DNA of 59,735 nt from Oligoflexia bacterium (GCA_903895855.1 CAITVN010000007.1:1-59735), one strand, 5' to 3'. Counted from the stretch's first letter, positions 16,654 through 26,192 are shown. Program-made: numbers and translations. Notes: generated by a model not told the origin, from the sequence alone.

Positions 16654-18909
16654 CTACTCTACACGCTCCAACGCCTGCGCCAATTGCTTGACTCTTTTTT
16701 CCCAAAGACTAAAATCAAGCCCCTCCGGATTCGAGGCACCATCTAGGTCGGGCCGAACAACGGCCTGGGTTTCTTGCCAAAGCATCAGAAATTCCCAAAA
16801 AACTGATTTGGGTAGTGGCGACAGAAAAGAACGTTCAAAGGCCACCGGCAAACCGTCAACCCCCCAGTACCGATGCAGACTCACCCAAGCCTCGCGAATA
16901 CGAATGCGATGAATGAGCATGTGGGTAGAAGTGTACATCTTTTGCATGCCTCTGAGAGCCGAAATCTGGGTTTTGAGTGAGCGAAGCTCGGTTTCATCGC
17001 GAAACGATCCGTCAACTTGCTGATAACCTGAACCCAAGAGGTTTCCGATCGCAAAAACAGCGGTGTCTAACATCGGAATTTTTTCTCGAAATGCAGGGGG
17101 CAAGGTCGTATCGGCAGTCAAGAATTCTTTCAATTGCCCAATCATGACCAGAAGCCTACCCACCAATTGAGCTGGCGGTTCGCCAAATCGCCCAAAACGA
17201 TTCACACTGGCATAAAGCCGAATCCCCGAATCGATTTCTTGCAAATAACCCAGCTCAGAATGAATCACATTCATCAAGACTTGTGCGAAGACCCCAACCG
17301 CCAGATCTCTACCCTTGACCGGAAAAATTACCGGTTTTGTGACGTCCAAGATGTCTTCAATTTGTTCGGCACTTCCCAAGAACTTTGCGAGTACACCCGA
17401 GTCAGGATGAGTCTGCTTCAAGAACTCAATCACAGCGCCCAATAAATCCAAAAGACTCGATAGCTCTTGCCGCTCAAATCTCGACTCACCTGTTGGCGAA
17501 TCCATGCCCACCGCTCTTAAGTTTTCATCTAAGAGCATGAGGTCAGGAAAAATCTTAAACTCTGATGCAGGCACTTCTTGCGAACCCAATTTTGTGAAGT
17601 CCCAAAAATCTAAAAACCCCATGCGCGAAGGCAACAGTGAAAGCGACTCGGCCCAACCGCCAAAACTAAAACTAGCAAGCTCGGGCACCACTGGCTCAGG
17701 CCCTATCCCACCAGCCGCTTGGGCGCTCACTTGCCAGCCGAAATCAGCGCCTACACCCCCAGCACTGGCCGCTTGCGAACGAAATTTTGCACCATCAATA
17801 CCAGTGAGAACCAGCAGGCGATTGGCAGCAGCATAAAAAAGAGCGGCAGCTCGCGCTTTCGAATCGGCTTGATCTTCTTGTGACCACTTTGCTGCCAATT
17901 GTAAGTCGGCTTTTAGCCCTTGAGAAAAATCTGAGAGAGAGAGTAACGAACACTTTTCTCCAGTTTGGCCACACCGAGCAATCATGCGCTCGCGCGAGCC
18001 TAAATCCTGCACTTTTTGCCACTGCCAAGGTTCAAGCGAACTTTGACCGTCAATCAATGAAGCCCCTGACCAAAGAGAGCTTTCTTTTTCACCCCCAAAT
18101 TTCTGAGTGACCAAGAAAGGCACTGACTGTGTTTTTGCATTAATCTCGGCAAGAAAACTTTTCTTAAACTCGACAGGAAACTTGGTGTCAAATATTCCAG
18201 TCACTTTCTTTTTAAATTCGTCTGACTTTCGGTACGCGATCAGGTCTTTTTTAATAAAATTATACAATCGTTTTCGAAAGTCACAAGGCGTATAGACCCA
18301 TGCATGGTTGCAATCGAGCTTCATCACGAGCATCGTGGCTTTATTGATGTGATAAGTTTCTTCACTCAAATCCAGTTCGCAAGCTCCGTGCACGCCCTCG
18401 GTGCCAGCTTTCGCCCGATTCAAAAAACAACCGCCTAATTGATCTGCGCTCGACTGCAAGTCGGCAGGCAGAGCATGAGAGAGGGCCATGTCTAGAAATT
18501 CATCATAAATTTGTAAGAGTGAAACGCTACTCAAAGCTTTCGGAAGCTCTTTGCTGTAGTTTTCTTGATACTGAGTCTTATATAAATTTTCCCACTGAAG
18601 CGGAATCACTGCGCCCACATAGGGCGAATCGGCAATCGAAAAACCTATTTCTGTAAACGGAGCCTCTGGTCGATAAGACTGAAAAGCCTTTAGTAAAATC
18701 GCGTTATCATTGGTTTCAAAATCGGTTCGCCAGTGTTCCCGAAAATCTAGGAGATTCAAAACCTGAGTTCTCATTTCGCTTCGATCGAGGCTCCACTGAG
18801 TTTGAAGAGCCTTGGGTGCCGAGTCGGCAGATGCCCCCCTAAAGGCCACAGCCAACAAAACCACGATCAAACCGGCAATTGATTTTCGTATCCCCAAGCC
18901 AAACAGCAT
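16654..18909 (-). CDS. Large exported protein of unknown function
   Basis: 751 residues. The N-terminus (GIRKSIAGLIVVLLAVAFRGASA) is a signal peptide with a good AxA cleavage site. The rest is mixed alpha/beta, rich in Trp, Phe and Leu, with scattered cysteines (GGCFLNRAK, HGACELD, LDCNHAWVYTPCDF, RCGQTGEKCSLL) that could make disulfides. A Gly/Ala stretch near 395 (AASAGGVGADFG, AAGGIGPE) may separate two halves; the second half is helical and Leu-rich. I recognise no catalytic motif and no family. It is divergent from the outer-membrane protein gene at 19235. Confidence 0.75.
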   Translation of the reverse strand: MLFGLGIRKSIAGLIVVLLAVAFRGASADSAPKALQTQWSLDRSEMRTQVLNLLDFREHWRTDFETNDNAILLKAFQSYRPEAPFTEIGFSIADSPYVGAVIPLQWENLYKTQYQENYSKELPKALSSVSLLQIYDEFLDMALSHALPADLQSSADQLGGCFLNRAKAGTEGVHGACELDLSEETYHINKATMLVMKLDCNHAWVYTPCDFRKRLYNFIKKDLIAYRKSDEFKKKVTGIFDTKFPVEFKKSFLAEINAKTQSVPFLVTQKFGGEKESSLWSGASLIDGQSSLEPWQWQKVQDLGSRERMIARCGQTGEKCSLLSLSDFSQGLKADLQLAAKWSQEDQADSKARAAALFYAAANRLLVLTGIDGAKFRSQAASAGGVGADFGWQVSAQAAGGIGPEPVVPELASFSFGGWAESLSLLPSRMGFLDFWDFTKLGSQEVPASEFKIFPDLMLLDENLRAVGMDSPTGESRFERQELSSLLDLLGAVIEFLKQTHPDSGVLAKFLGSAEQIEDILDVTKPVIFPVKGRDLAVGVFAQVLMNVIHSELGYLQEIDSGIRLYASVNRFGRFGEPPAQLVGRLLVMIGQLKEFLTADTTLPPAFREKIPMLDTAVFAIGNLLGSGYQQVDGSFRDETELRSLKTQISALRGMQKMYTSTHMLIHRIRIREAWVSLHRYWGVDGLPVAFERSFLSPLPKSVFWEFLMLWQETQAVVRPDLDGASNPEGLDFSLWEKRVKQLAQALERVE

Positions 18910-19234
18910 GTATCGGCGTATAGCACAATGAAATCAAAAACTGAGATCTGCGACACCAAATGAGAAATTTGTTTTCTATGATTTGCAGTTCACGCAATGG
19001 TTTCACTTCGCAGATTTTTGAAAGTGGTATCAATCTGACCAAGTGTTTGAATTTTACACGACCGCTCTAAAATTTTAGACCCACTTTGGAACCATTTACG
19101 TAGAGTCTTTCGCTCAGACACTCTTGCAATTTCTCATTGAATTCATGCCGATTACGCTTCGCACCTAACGCTGGCATACAGATTGCTCTCGTTACCAACC
19201 TTTAAGTCAAGGTGGCTGTTGATCGAGGGGCAAA
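18910..19234. other. Non-coding divergent intergenic region
   Basis: 325 bases between two divergently transcribed exported-protein genes. It should hold both promoters. I see AT-rich stretches (for example TCTAAAATTTTAGA near 19061-19074, itself a dyad) but no convincing -35/-10 pair, no RNA gene and no strong hairpin. The only firm signal is a GAGGGG at 19225-19230 that serves the GTG start at 19235. Confidence 0.5.
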
Positions 19235-20614
19235 GTGAATTCAGAACAAATCACGTTTCGTGAAAAACGAACAGCGTTGAAGTTAGCCATGAGGGTAGTT
19301 TTCCTCACAGTCATTTCTGAACCCTTATCTCATTTGAGTATTGCAGCTGAAGACGCCAGAGTCCTACCCTCGGGGCGATCTCGGTTTTCAATGATCTACG
19401 GTCGCACCGAAAAAATTACGAATAACTTCAACCCACAAGGGCAAAGCGAATCGATCACTCAACCTTACAACCTCGAACTGGGGTCGCAAAATTTAAGACG
19501 AGCCGATGAGCGCATCACTCAACTCGTAGACTACCTCAACGGTCCCGAAACATTCGGCCTTCGCTATGACGTTAACCAGCGAAGCACCTCAAACAAAGGA
19601 ATCATTCTTTCCGACAATTCTAGCCTACCCAAGCTCGGCGATGCTCTTTCTCGCGGCTTTCTAAACGTGGGCGCTGAAGCCCACCGAGAACAATACAATC
19701 TGGCCTACCAGTACGGAATTTCTTCACGCCTCACCATGGGGTTCACCGTACCCTTTATTCGAGGAAGAGTTGATGTCACGAAATCCATCAATGGTCCCAA
19801 CACCGCTCAAGATATTTATCAAGGATTTCTTGCTCGCGATCCGGGTAGGTACCAATCATTGATCGATGCCCTAGGGCTGATTCAATCAACCTCAACCGAA
19901 ACGCTTCAAGACGTGCTCACAGCCAAGGGGTATACGCGCTTTGAAAACTACAAAGTCGAAGGGTTTGGAGATCTGGTATTCGGAGGACGCCTTAAACTGG
20001 TCGATACCGAGAACAGCAGTGGTGAATGGGTTGATTCAGTTCAAATGGGAGCCACCGTGCCCACTGGCAGATTGAAATCGCCTAGCCAAATCACTGCGAT
20101 GGATTTGGGCGATGGAGCTTGGGATGTTGGCGCAGCTCACATTCTCAATTATCGCCCTCATTGGCGTGTGCTTTTTTCAAACTCGGTCAATTACACCTAT
20201 CGATTTTCATCGAACCGGGCACTTCGGGTTCGAGAAAATGCAGACGACTTTCTTCCTGACTCAAACTCTGAAGAACTGGTCAAATCACGCCTCGGCAATA
20301 AATTTTGGACGGTTGCTGGTTTAAAGTTTTTGGCCACCCAGGCCATTTCTCTTGACTGCAGTTATGAGTGGTACTGGAAGGGCCTCGATCGGTTTCAAGG
20401 GTCTCGACCAAAAGACTATTCGTACCTCTCTGAAAACACCGACACCTACAAAGAAACATTGCAAATCGGAGCCTCAATCAGCTCAATTCCTTCATTCTTG
20501 AAATCCGATTTCCCGGTACCCGGAGACCTCTCTTTGAACTATTACCGACCGTTCAGGGGCCGAAATACCCCAATCGCTCCTTATTTTACTGCCGAGCTGG
20601 CACTGTACTTCTAG
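19235..20614 (+). CDS. Probable outer-membrane beta-barrel protein (transporter-like)
   Basis: 459 residues, GTG start with GAGGGG four bases before it. After a long basic start a hydrophobic stretch (LAMRVVFLTVISEPLSHLSIAAED) serves as signal peptide. The body is a string of alternating strands ending in aromatic residues (SRLTMGFTVPFIRGR, VFGGRLKLV, VDSVQMGATVPTGRL, WRVLFSNSVNYTYRF, SLDCSYEWYWKG), and the protein ends in Phe (ELALYF), the usual end of a barrel strand. It resembles the putative transporter barrels of the phenol-degradation MetA type. Ligand unknown. Followed 29 bases later by the methyltransferase-like gene. Confidence 0.7.
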   Translation: MNSEQITFREKRTALKLAMRVVFLTVISEPLSHLSIAAEDARVLPSGRSRFSMIYGRTEKITNNFNPQGQSESITQPYNLELGSQNLRRADERITQLVDYLNGPETFGLRYDVNQRSTSNKGIILSDNSSLPKLGDALSRGFLNVGAEAHREQYNLAYQYGISSRLTMGFTVPFIRGRVDVTKSINGPNTAQDIYQGFLARDPGRYQSLIDALGLIQSTSTETLQDVLTAKGYTRFENYKVEGFGDLVFGGRLKLVDTENSSGEWVDSVQMGATVPTGRLKSPSQITAMDLGDGAWDVGAAHILNYRPHWRVLFSNSVNYTYRFSSNRALRVRENADDFLPDSNSEELVKSRLGNKFWTVAGLKFLATQAISLDCSYEWYWKGLDRFQGSRPKDYSYLSENTDTYKETLQIGASISSIPSFLKSDFPVPGDLSLNYYRPFRGRNTPIAPYFTAELALYF

Positions 20615-20643
20615 GTTAAAAGCGGCTAAGACCTTTTTTAATC

Positions 20644-21285
20644 ATGACCACGAATTCTCCATCTCAACTAGAGACCGACAACCGTTTTGTATTGAAATTT
20701 CAGGGATGGGTTCAAGGCAAAACCCGCATTGCTACCGCCTGGATTTTTGCCATTTTGCTGGCGATTTCAGCTAAGAATTTGCCTGCGATTGAAGGCACTG
20801 TTTTTTGCTTTTTAGGTGCTTGCCTCAGGTACTGGGCCAGTGGTTACCTACGAAAAGACTCAAGACCTGCCGTTGGTGGCCCTTATGCGTTCGTTAGAAA
20901 TCCGCTCTACTTGGGAACCTACTTCATGGCAATCGGCACGGCTTGGTCTATTCACGCCTATGGATTACTGATTGTCATCACTGTTGTTTTTGGCGCGATC
21001 TACCATTTCATCATCAAAAAAGAAGAAGAAAAACTCGATACGATCTTCGGAGAACCTTATTTTCAGTATAAAAAATTAGTACCCAGATTCATTCCTTACT
21101 CAATCGCGGCGCTCACCGAGACAGGCAAACGTCAATTAAGAGCCATCAACCCAGACCCCGAGGCCCACCATTTTTCAAAGGCCCTGGCCAAGAAGAATAA
21201 AGCCTTCGAGGCCTTTGCTTCTTTCGCGGGGCTGATCGGCGGCTGCGCTGTTATTTCGATTTTGTGGAGCTATTTTCAGAAGTAG
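20644..21285 (+). CDS. Isoprenylcysteine carboxyl methyltransferase / PEMT-family membrane protein
   Basis: 213 residues with about four or five membrane segments (TAWIFAILLAISAKNL, GTVFCFLGACLRYWA, LLIVITVVFGAIYHFII, AGLIGGCAVISILW). The family core is GGPYAFVRNPLYLGTYF, then EEEKLDTIFGEPYFQYKKLVPRFIP; these are the SAM-binding GPYxxxRHPxYxG and E-x-x-Y/F motifs, with Asn in place of the usual His. Substrate in bacteria is unknown. Its 3' end overlaps the end of convergent exbD by 35 bases. Confidence 0.8.
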   Translation: MTTNSPSQLETDNRFVLKFQGWVQGKTRIATAWIFAILLAISAKNLPAIEGTVFCFLGACLRYWASGYLRKDSRPAVGGPYAFVRNPLYLGTYFMAIGTAWSIHAYGLLIVITVVFGAIYHFIIKKEEEKLDTIFGEPYFQYKKLVPRFIPYSIAALTETGKRQLRAINPDPEAHHFSKALAKKNKAFEAFASFAGLIGGCAVISILWSYFQK

Positions 21286-21757
21286 CCGTAGCGATCGCGA
21301 ATTTTTCAGCTCCCGCTTTTTTTGCAATATCCATGACCCGAATCGCGAGGCCCAAGAATGCCTGCCGGTCACCTTCTAGAATGACTAATTTTTCTTTGGT
21401 TTTCCCAAAGGCGAGTTTGAGAAGTTCTTTCAAATTTTGCTCAGAATCTCCATCACCCGCCGCACCCGATTCGTTACTCAAACTCAACTCTCGTTCAGCG
21501 ATTCTCACTTTTCCGCCAGCTAAAAGCGTGACAATCACGCCGTCTGCTTGAGTCTGAGAGGTTTCAGCGCTGGCTTTGGGCAAGCTCACACTCACCCCTA
21601 GTTGAGACATGACTGAGCTTGTGACCATAAAGATAATTAGCAAAACAAGAAAAACGTCAACCAGCGGAGTGATATTGATCTCAGCAACAATTGAGCCCAT
21701 TTCGTCGCTGTCATCACGGTCATCGCCCGAGCTTGGTCTAGCTGAACTAAACGCCAT
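21251..21757 (-). CDS. ExbD/TolR-family biopolymer transport protein
   Basis: 168 residues from the ATG at 21757, which has AGGTGA three bases upstream; a GTG at 21763 is also possible. One membrane helix with the family signature EINITPLVDVFLVLLIIFMV, carrying the Asp that conducts protons, then a periplasmic domain. With the ExbB-like partner it forms a proton-driven motor that energises outer-membrane processes. The gene overlaps its partner by 11 bases. An acidic patch (SSGDDRDDSDEMG) precedes the helix. No TonB or TolA lies alongside, so the system it serves cannot be told. Confidence 0.9.
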   Translation of the reverse strand: MAFSSARPSSGDDRDDSDEMGSIVAEINITPLVDVFLVLLIIFMVTSSVMSQLGVSVSLPKASAETSQTQADGVIVTLLAGGKVRIAERELSLSNESGAAGDGDSEQNLKELLKLAFGKTKEKLVILEGDRQAFLGLAIRVMDIAKKAGAEKFAIATATSENSSTKSK

Positions 21758-22388
21758 GATCACCTGGCTCTGTGCTCAGAATATCTAGAATTTCATCGAC
21801 AAACCAGCGCAGCTGAATCACCAATTGACTGACTTGAGTCTGAAAAAAATTGTAGGCAAGTAACGCAACAATGGCAACAATGATTCCGGCGGCGGTAGCA
21901 ACGAGCGCTTCTGAAATTCCTGAAGCCACCACAGCAAAACCGCCCGCACCTTTTTCAGCCATGTCTCGAAACGACTGCAAAATACCGACGACTGTTCCGA
22001 ACAAACCGACGAACGGTGCCGACGTCGCAATCGTACCCAGCAACCAAAGGTGTGAACGCATTTCTAAATTGATAGCTTGTCGCTTACGTTCAATCGCTTC
22101 TTTCCAAGTTTTCTGTATACGGCTATCTTTCGAATTTTTTCGCTCTCGGGCAAACTGCACCAACTGTGCCTGTGGGAGTTTTTCATTCAACCGACAAAGT
22201 CTTTCTAAAGAGTCAAAATCTCCACGCAATAGAAGATTTGCCGCCTCAAGTGAAAATGATTTTAGGTGCTTTTTCACTTTGCGAAGGCGTAACCAACGCT
22301 CAAATACAATGGCCCAAGTAGCGAATGACATCAAAAGCAGCGGAATCATCACAAAACCGCCCGACCGAATGTGTTGAATCAAAGTCAT
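21747..22388 (-). CDS. ExbB/TolQ/MotA-family proton channel protein
   Basis: 213 residues. First helix at about 12-32 (GGFVMIPLLLMSFATWAIVF), then a cytoplasmic loop, then two helices in the conserved block LWLLGTIATSAPFVGLFGTVVGILQSF ... GISEALVATAAGIIVAIVALLAYN (these span about 115-185). This is typical for ExbB/TolQ. First gene of a two-gene unit with exbD; 76 bases separate it from the divergent PilZ gene. Confidence 0.9.
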   Translation of the reverse strand: MTLIQHIRSGGFVMIPLLLMSFATWAIVFERWLRLRKVKKHLKSFSLEAANLLLRGDFDSLERLCRLNEKLPQAQLVQFARERKNSKDSRIQKTWKEAIERKRQAINLEMRSHLWLLGTIATSAPFVGLFGTVVGILQSFRDMAEKGAGGFAVVASGISEALVATAAGIIVAIVALLAYNFFQTQVSQLVIQLRWFVDEILDILSTEPGDHGV

Positions 22389-22464
22389 GTTAAAAAAACG
22401 GTAAACACCTAGTCGCGAATTGTCAATTGCCCCTTTCGCATTAACCTAGTATCGTTGATGAACC

Positions 22465-23250
22465 ATGAATGGACGTTGGTTTATACCGGCACAAGTGACT
22501 TTAACAGACTCAGCTCGCTCGGTTGGCATTCGCCTCATCAGCGCCTTCGGAATGTCGGGAATCGAGCCCACGGCGTTACCAGCAAATTCAAAAATGGGCG
22601 AGACCATCAACCTGACGATCCAGTATCAGATCACAAGAGAAAAAGACGCGACCAAGCAATACCGACTCGCACATGAAGTCGCCCACTCTACCGAGCAACT
22701 GCGCAGGCAACAAGCCGTTGACGCCCTTAACCAAGTTCAACAAATTAACTTGATGGGTATCGCATTTCGCGAACGCACTGCTGAAGAAACTCAATGGGGA
22801 TTTCGTTTCATTCACACCCCTGAATCCAAGGCACTTCTAGAAAAATGGGTTGAGCTCGATGGAGTTTCACTCGTCGAAGAACAGCGTTCAGCCCCACGCC
22901 TGCCAGTAGACAAAGCGATTACCACGTTTCCAGTGAGAGCCGAACTCTTGCCACTGACAAACATTGGCCCAAAACTTCCCTGCAAAGTAAGAAACTTGAG
23001 CCATACCGGAATTCTACTTGAGACCAACTCAGTCGGAACTGAACTCATGAATCCAGGCGAAGATCTAAACATTCGTTTAGAAAATCGGGGATGGTTTCCG
23101 ATTGCATTAGACTTGAAAGTCAAGCTGGTGCGCCTAACCGAAGACACCGACGAAGGGGGCACGCCTCTGTATCGGCTTGGACTTTCTTTTCAACCGGTTC
23201 CCGAACTTCAACAATCTGCATTTCACGAACTCATGTCAACTTTATGCTAA
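22465..23250 (+). CDS. PilZ-domain protein
   Basis: 261 residues. The C-terminal half (about 140-255) looks like a PilZ domain: SAPRLPVDKAITTFPVRAEL, then CKVRNLSHTGILLETN, matching the D/N-x-S-x-x-G half of the c-di-GMP site, but the usual RxxxR is reduced to a single clear Arg, so nucleotide binding is uncertain. The N-terminal part has a short helical, Gln-rich stretch (STEQLRRQQAVDALNQVQQ). It overlaps the start of the downstream glycosidase-like gene by 7 bases, so expression is probably coupled. No signal peptide. Confidence 0.65.
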   Translation: MNGRWFIPAQVTLTDSARSVGIRLISAFGMSGIEPTALPANSKMGETINLTIQYQITREKDATKQYRLAHEVAHSTEQLRRQQAVDALNQVQQINLMGIAFRERTAEETQWGFRFIHTPESKALLEKWVELDGVSLVEEQRSAPRLPVDKAITTFPVRAELLPLTNIGPKLPCKVRNLSHTGILLETNSVGTELMNPGEDLNIRLENRGWFPIALDLKVKLVRLTEDTDEGGTPLYRLGLSFQPVPELQQSAFHELMSTLC

Positions 23251-24464
23251 ACTCAAAACTCGCTTTCGGAATTGACCGCATCCTCAACGAAGATAACCTC
23301 AAGAGAAAATTACTCGGCAAGCGTATCGGTTTCGTGGGGCATCCTGCTTCTGTGACCGCTAAACTTGATCACAGCTTAGATGCGCTCATGGCGCTTCAAG
23401 ATTTCGGAATCAAAGCAGCCTTCGGCCCCCAACATGGCATGCGCGGCGAAAAACAAGACAATATGATGGAGTCTGAAGACTACCTAGACCCCGTTCATAA
23501 AATCCCGGTTTACAGTCTTTATGGAAAAGTTAGGCGTCCGACTGATTCGATGCTTCGAGGCCTCGACGTGATCTTAATCGACTTGCAAGACGTCGGTTGC
23601 CGAATCTACACGTTCTTGACCACCCTACTTTACATTCTTGAAGAGTGCTCAAAAAAAGGAGTCGCCGTCTGGGTCTTAGATCGCCCAAATCCAGCAGGCA
23701 GACCTGTTGAGGGTTCACTTCTTGAACAGGGCTGGGAAAGTTTTGTTGGCGCTGGTCCACTACCCATGCGGCATGGCCTAACGTTAGGCGAAGCCTCACT
23801 TTGGTTCAAGAAACACTACAAACTTGATATCGACCTCAATGTGGTCAAAATACTAGGGTACGATCCCACTCAAGCACCAGGATTCGGATGGCCTGTTTTT
23901 GATCGCTCGTGGGTCAACCCGTCACCGAATGCGGCAACGCTTAGCATGGCTCGGTGTTACGCGGGTACCGTGATGATTGAAGGCACCCACTTAAGTGAAG
24001 GGCGCGGCACCACTCGACCGCTAGAGATGGGTGGGGCTCCGCAACTTGACATGACTGAAGTGACTCGCTTGATGAAAGAGATGGCTCCGCAGTGGCTCAA
24101 GGGCTGTACCATCAGAACGTGCTACTTTGAACCCACCTTTCACAAGCACCAAGGCAGGCTCTGCAACGGAATGCAAATTCACGTCGATGACCCGAGCTAC
24201 GACCACACTCACTTTCGGCCCTATCGCCTCATTGCCCTGTGGTTTAAAGCCATTCGAAGTCTTTACCCAAACTACGAGCTCTGGCGGCATTTTCCTTACG
24301 AATACGAGCAAGAGCGACTGGCCATTGACCTGATCAACGGCGGATCTGACCTACGACTCTGGGTCGACAACCAAAGCGCCTCGGTTGAGTCATTTGAAAC
24401 TCGACTCGCCCGAGACGAAAAATTCTGGATTGATGATCGAAAAGACTGCTTACTCTACCCCTGA
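23244..24464 (+). CDS. NamZ-like exo-beta-N-acetylmuramidase (DUF1343)
   Basis: 406 residues from the ATG at 23244, which sits inside the last codons of the PilZ gene; the longer frame upstream reads through PilZ coding sequence in another frame and is not the start. The family is clear: FGPQHGMRGEKQD, PVYSLYG, LIDLQDVGCRIYTFLT, LDRPNPAGRPVEGSLL and PMRHGLTLGE. NamZ cleaves terminal MurNAc from peptidoglycan fragments. This copy has no signal peptide, so it would act in the cytoplasm, fitting recycling of muropeptides, perhaps from prey walls (inference). The end overlaps the convergent protease gene by 15 bases. Confidence 0.88.
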   Translation: MLNSKLAFGIDRILNEDNLKRKLLGKRIGFVGHPASVTAKLDHSLDALMALQDFGIKAAFGPQHGMRGEKQDNMMESEDYLDPVHKIPVYSLYGKVRRPTDSMLRGLDVILIDLQDVGCRIYTFLTTLLYILEECSKKGVAVWVLDRPNPAGRPVEGSLLEQGWESFVGAGPLPMRHGLTLGEASLWFKKHYKLDIDLNVVKILGYDPTQAPGFGWPVFDRSWVNPSPNAATLSMARCYAGTVMIEGTHLSEGRGTTRPLEMGGAPQLDMTEVTRLMKEMAPQWLKGCTIRTCYFEPTFHKHQGRLCNGMQIHVDDPSYDHTHFRPYRLIALWFKAIRSLYPNYELWRHFPYEYEQERLAIDLINGGSDLRLWVDNQSASVESFETRLARDEKFWIDDRKDCLLYP

Positions 24465-26114
24465 GTCTGAAAACGCCGTTTTTACCACAGCGCACTCAGA
24501 AACCGAAAGGGTCGCCTCACACTCAGCGAGCACTTGTTGTCGATAATCTTTGAAATCAGATTTCGAGCGCAATCTCGCTGTCATGACGCGGTAAAAGAGT
24601 TTTTTCGGTTTTTCCCAACCCAAAGTTTTAATGATGTTAGCAACCACTTTGTTGGGCACCCCACTCAAGGTGTGAACGCCACACTGGTCATTGCCGCCGG
24701 TTGGTGAACAGCTTGGGCCAAACTCTGGCTCGATCTCAGAAACTTTGCCCGGCTGAGGCATCAATCCTTTATCAGGATGCAACATATCTCGAAGTGCCTT
24801 CGCCTTTTTCTTAAACTCTCCGCGCAATGTCGTCGCCCCAATTAAAAACTCTTCGTCACCGTTGTCATCAGTAAGAGAACTCGAGTTCTTTGTGGCATGC
24901 CGAACCATCACACCAAAAACGTCAGCCAAGTGTTCATTGAGAGCTCCTGACTGGCCTTCGTAAGCCAGATTGCTCGTTTTCTCAATTACTGCGTGGGTGT
25001 ATTCATGACCAACGACATCCAGAGCTTGGGCAAATCCGGCAAGTTTATCGCCGCCGGCGCCAAAGACAAACATCTTGAAGGGTCCCACCCAAGCGGCGTT
25101 TTGCTGTTCACCCAAGATATCAAAGAACTTGAATTTCTGTACGTTAACAGCTGCGACCAGTTCGGCCTTCTTATTATCGTAACTTGAGCGCCCATAATTC
25201 ACTTTATAAAAATCTAAAACGGCACTCAAATTTTTGTGAACGGCATTCGCATTGGTCAAATCAAAAATATGACTGGCAAAGGTGGGTTCACCGTTGTCTA
25301 GAACTTTAATTCCTTTATAGATCGGATTCGGCAAAACAATCGTCACCGAGCTGTCGTAAATTTCTATATCAGCGTTCGGATTCGCATTTAAAGTGTGCGC
25401 GAGCGAAATAGTGCGGTGAACGTTTCCTGCGTTGGCACCTGAAGCCAAGATTTGAATTTTCGCACCGTTACTCAGGTCTGAATCTGAAGCGAGGGTAAAC
25501 TGCCACACGAGTTTAGGCGCCTTTGGTGCATCGACAATCAAAAGGCCATCATTTAACGAGTCAGCGTAGCGAGCGTCTTTGATACCAAGAGATCTCTCGG
25601 CGATTCGCTTAGCCTCAGTTTCTGAAAGCTGCGGTTCAATTGATATCGGCATTTTTGCGACCAATGAAGAATTGAGACTTTTCAAATTACCCTTCAGGTC
25701 AAACAAGGCAACGACTTCAGCTCCTTCAATTGACACGCGCGACTGCCGTTGACGAAGCCTGATCGAAATACCCGCTTCATCACGAATCGATTTGGCCAAC
25801 TGTAGATTAGAATCGTCAGTAGAGAACACGCCTCCAGCTAGAAGGTTAACGTCGACACGGTTCGACCCCAAGAAATCTCTTAAACTCGAAGAAACCAGCG
25901 CCTGATTAAGCTTCTTGCCACTCAATGAAGCCGCAGGAAGTTGAAAATCCACAGACACGAGTTGCGGATTTTGACGCGGCCGATACAAAGTAACACTACC
26001 TGAGTAAGCAGAGCCCGTAATTAATGAAAACAGCACTCCAATCAGGGTGAACTTCGAGAAATTTTTTAAATTTTTATTCATTCCATTTTTTACACTAAGT
26101 ATCTTTAGTTTCAT
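24450..26114 (-). CDS. Secreted thermolysin-like (M4) zinc metalloprotease, proenzyme
   Basis: 554 residues. Signal peptide after a short basic start (FTLIGVLFSLITGSAYS); an internal ATG at 26081 (MNKNLKNFSK) is an equally good start. About 25-230 is an FTP/PepSY-type propeptide. The catalytic domain carries VGHEYTHAVIE (two His ligands and catalytic Glu) and, 20 residues on, GALNEHLADVFG with the third ligand. CGVHTLSGVPNKV supplies the thermolysin substrate-binding His. It also has SPTGGNDQCG and paired cysteines near the end. Expected to be exported and activated outside the cell. Convergent with the NamZ-like gene. Confidence 0.92.
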   Translation of the reverse strand: MKLKILSVKNGMNKNLKNFSKFTLIGVLFSLITGSAYSGSVTLYRPRQNPQLVSVDFQLPAASLSGKKLNQALVSSSLRDFLGSNRVDVNLLAGGVFSTDDSNLQLAKSIRDEAGISIRLRQRQSRVSIEGAEVVALFDLKGNLKSLNSSLVAKMPISIEPQLSETEAKRIAERSLGIKDARYADSLNDGLLIVDAPKAPKLVWQFTLASDSDLSNGAKIQILASGANAGNVHRTISLAHTLNANPNADIEIYDSSVTIVLPNPIYKGIKVLDNGEPTFASHIFDLTNANAVHKNLSAVLDFYKVNYGRSSYDNKKAELVAAVNVQKFKFFDILGEQQNAAWVGPFKMFVFGAGGDKLAGFAQALDVVGHEYTHAVIEKTSNLAYEGQSGALNEHLADVFGVMVRHATKNSSSLTDDNGDEEFLIGATTLRGEFKKKAKALRDMLHPDKGLMPQPGKVSEIEPEFGPSCSPTGGNDQCGVHTLSGVPNKVVANIIKTLGWEKPKKLFYRVMTARLRSKSDFKDYRQQVLAECEATLSVSECAVVKTAFSDSGVE

Positions 26115-26170
26115 TCGAATGCGATTATCACAGCGAGGCCTAGCAGGTCAATCGAGTGAATCACAATTTG

Positions 26171-26192
26171 CCATAAACCGATCGGTTTATGG
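26171..26192. repeat. Perfect 22-bp palindrome
   Basis: CCATAAACCGATCGGTTTATGG is an exact dyad with no spacer, in the 131-base gap between the chemoreceptor gene end and the protease start (both minus). A second, shorter dyad, CTCGGGCCGAG, follows at about 26207-26217, and GACAGA...TCTGTC at 26220-26238. The 22-bp dyad lies 57-78 bases before the protease ATG, where a dimeric repressor could bind. None has a T-run in the right place to be a terminator. Confidence 0.6.
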
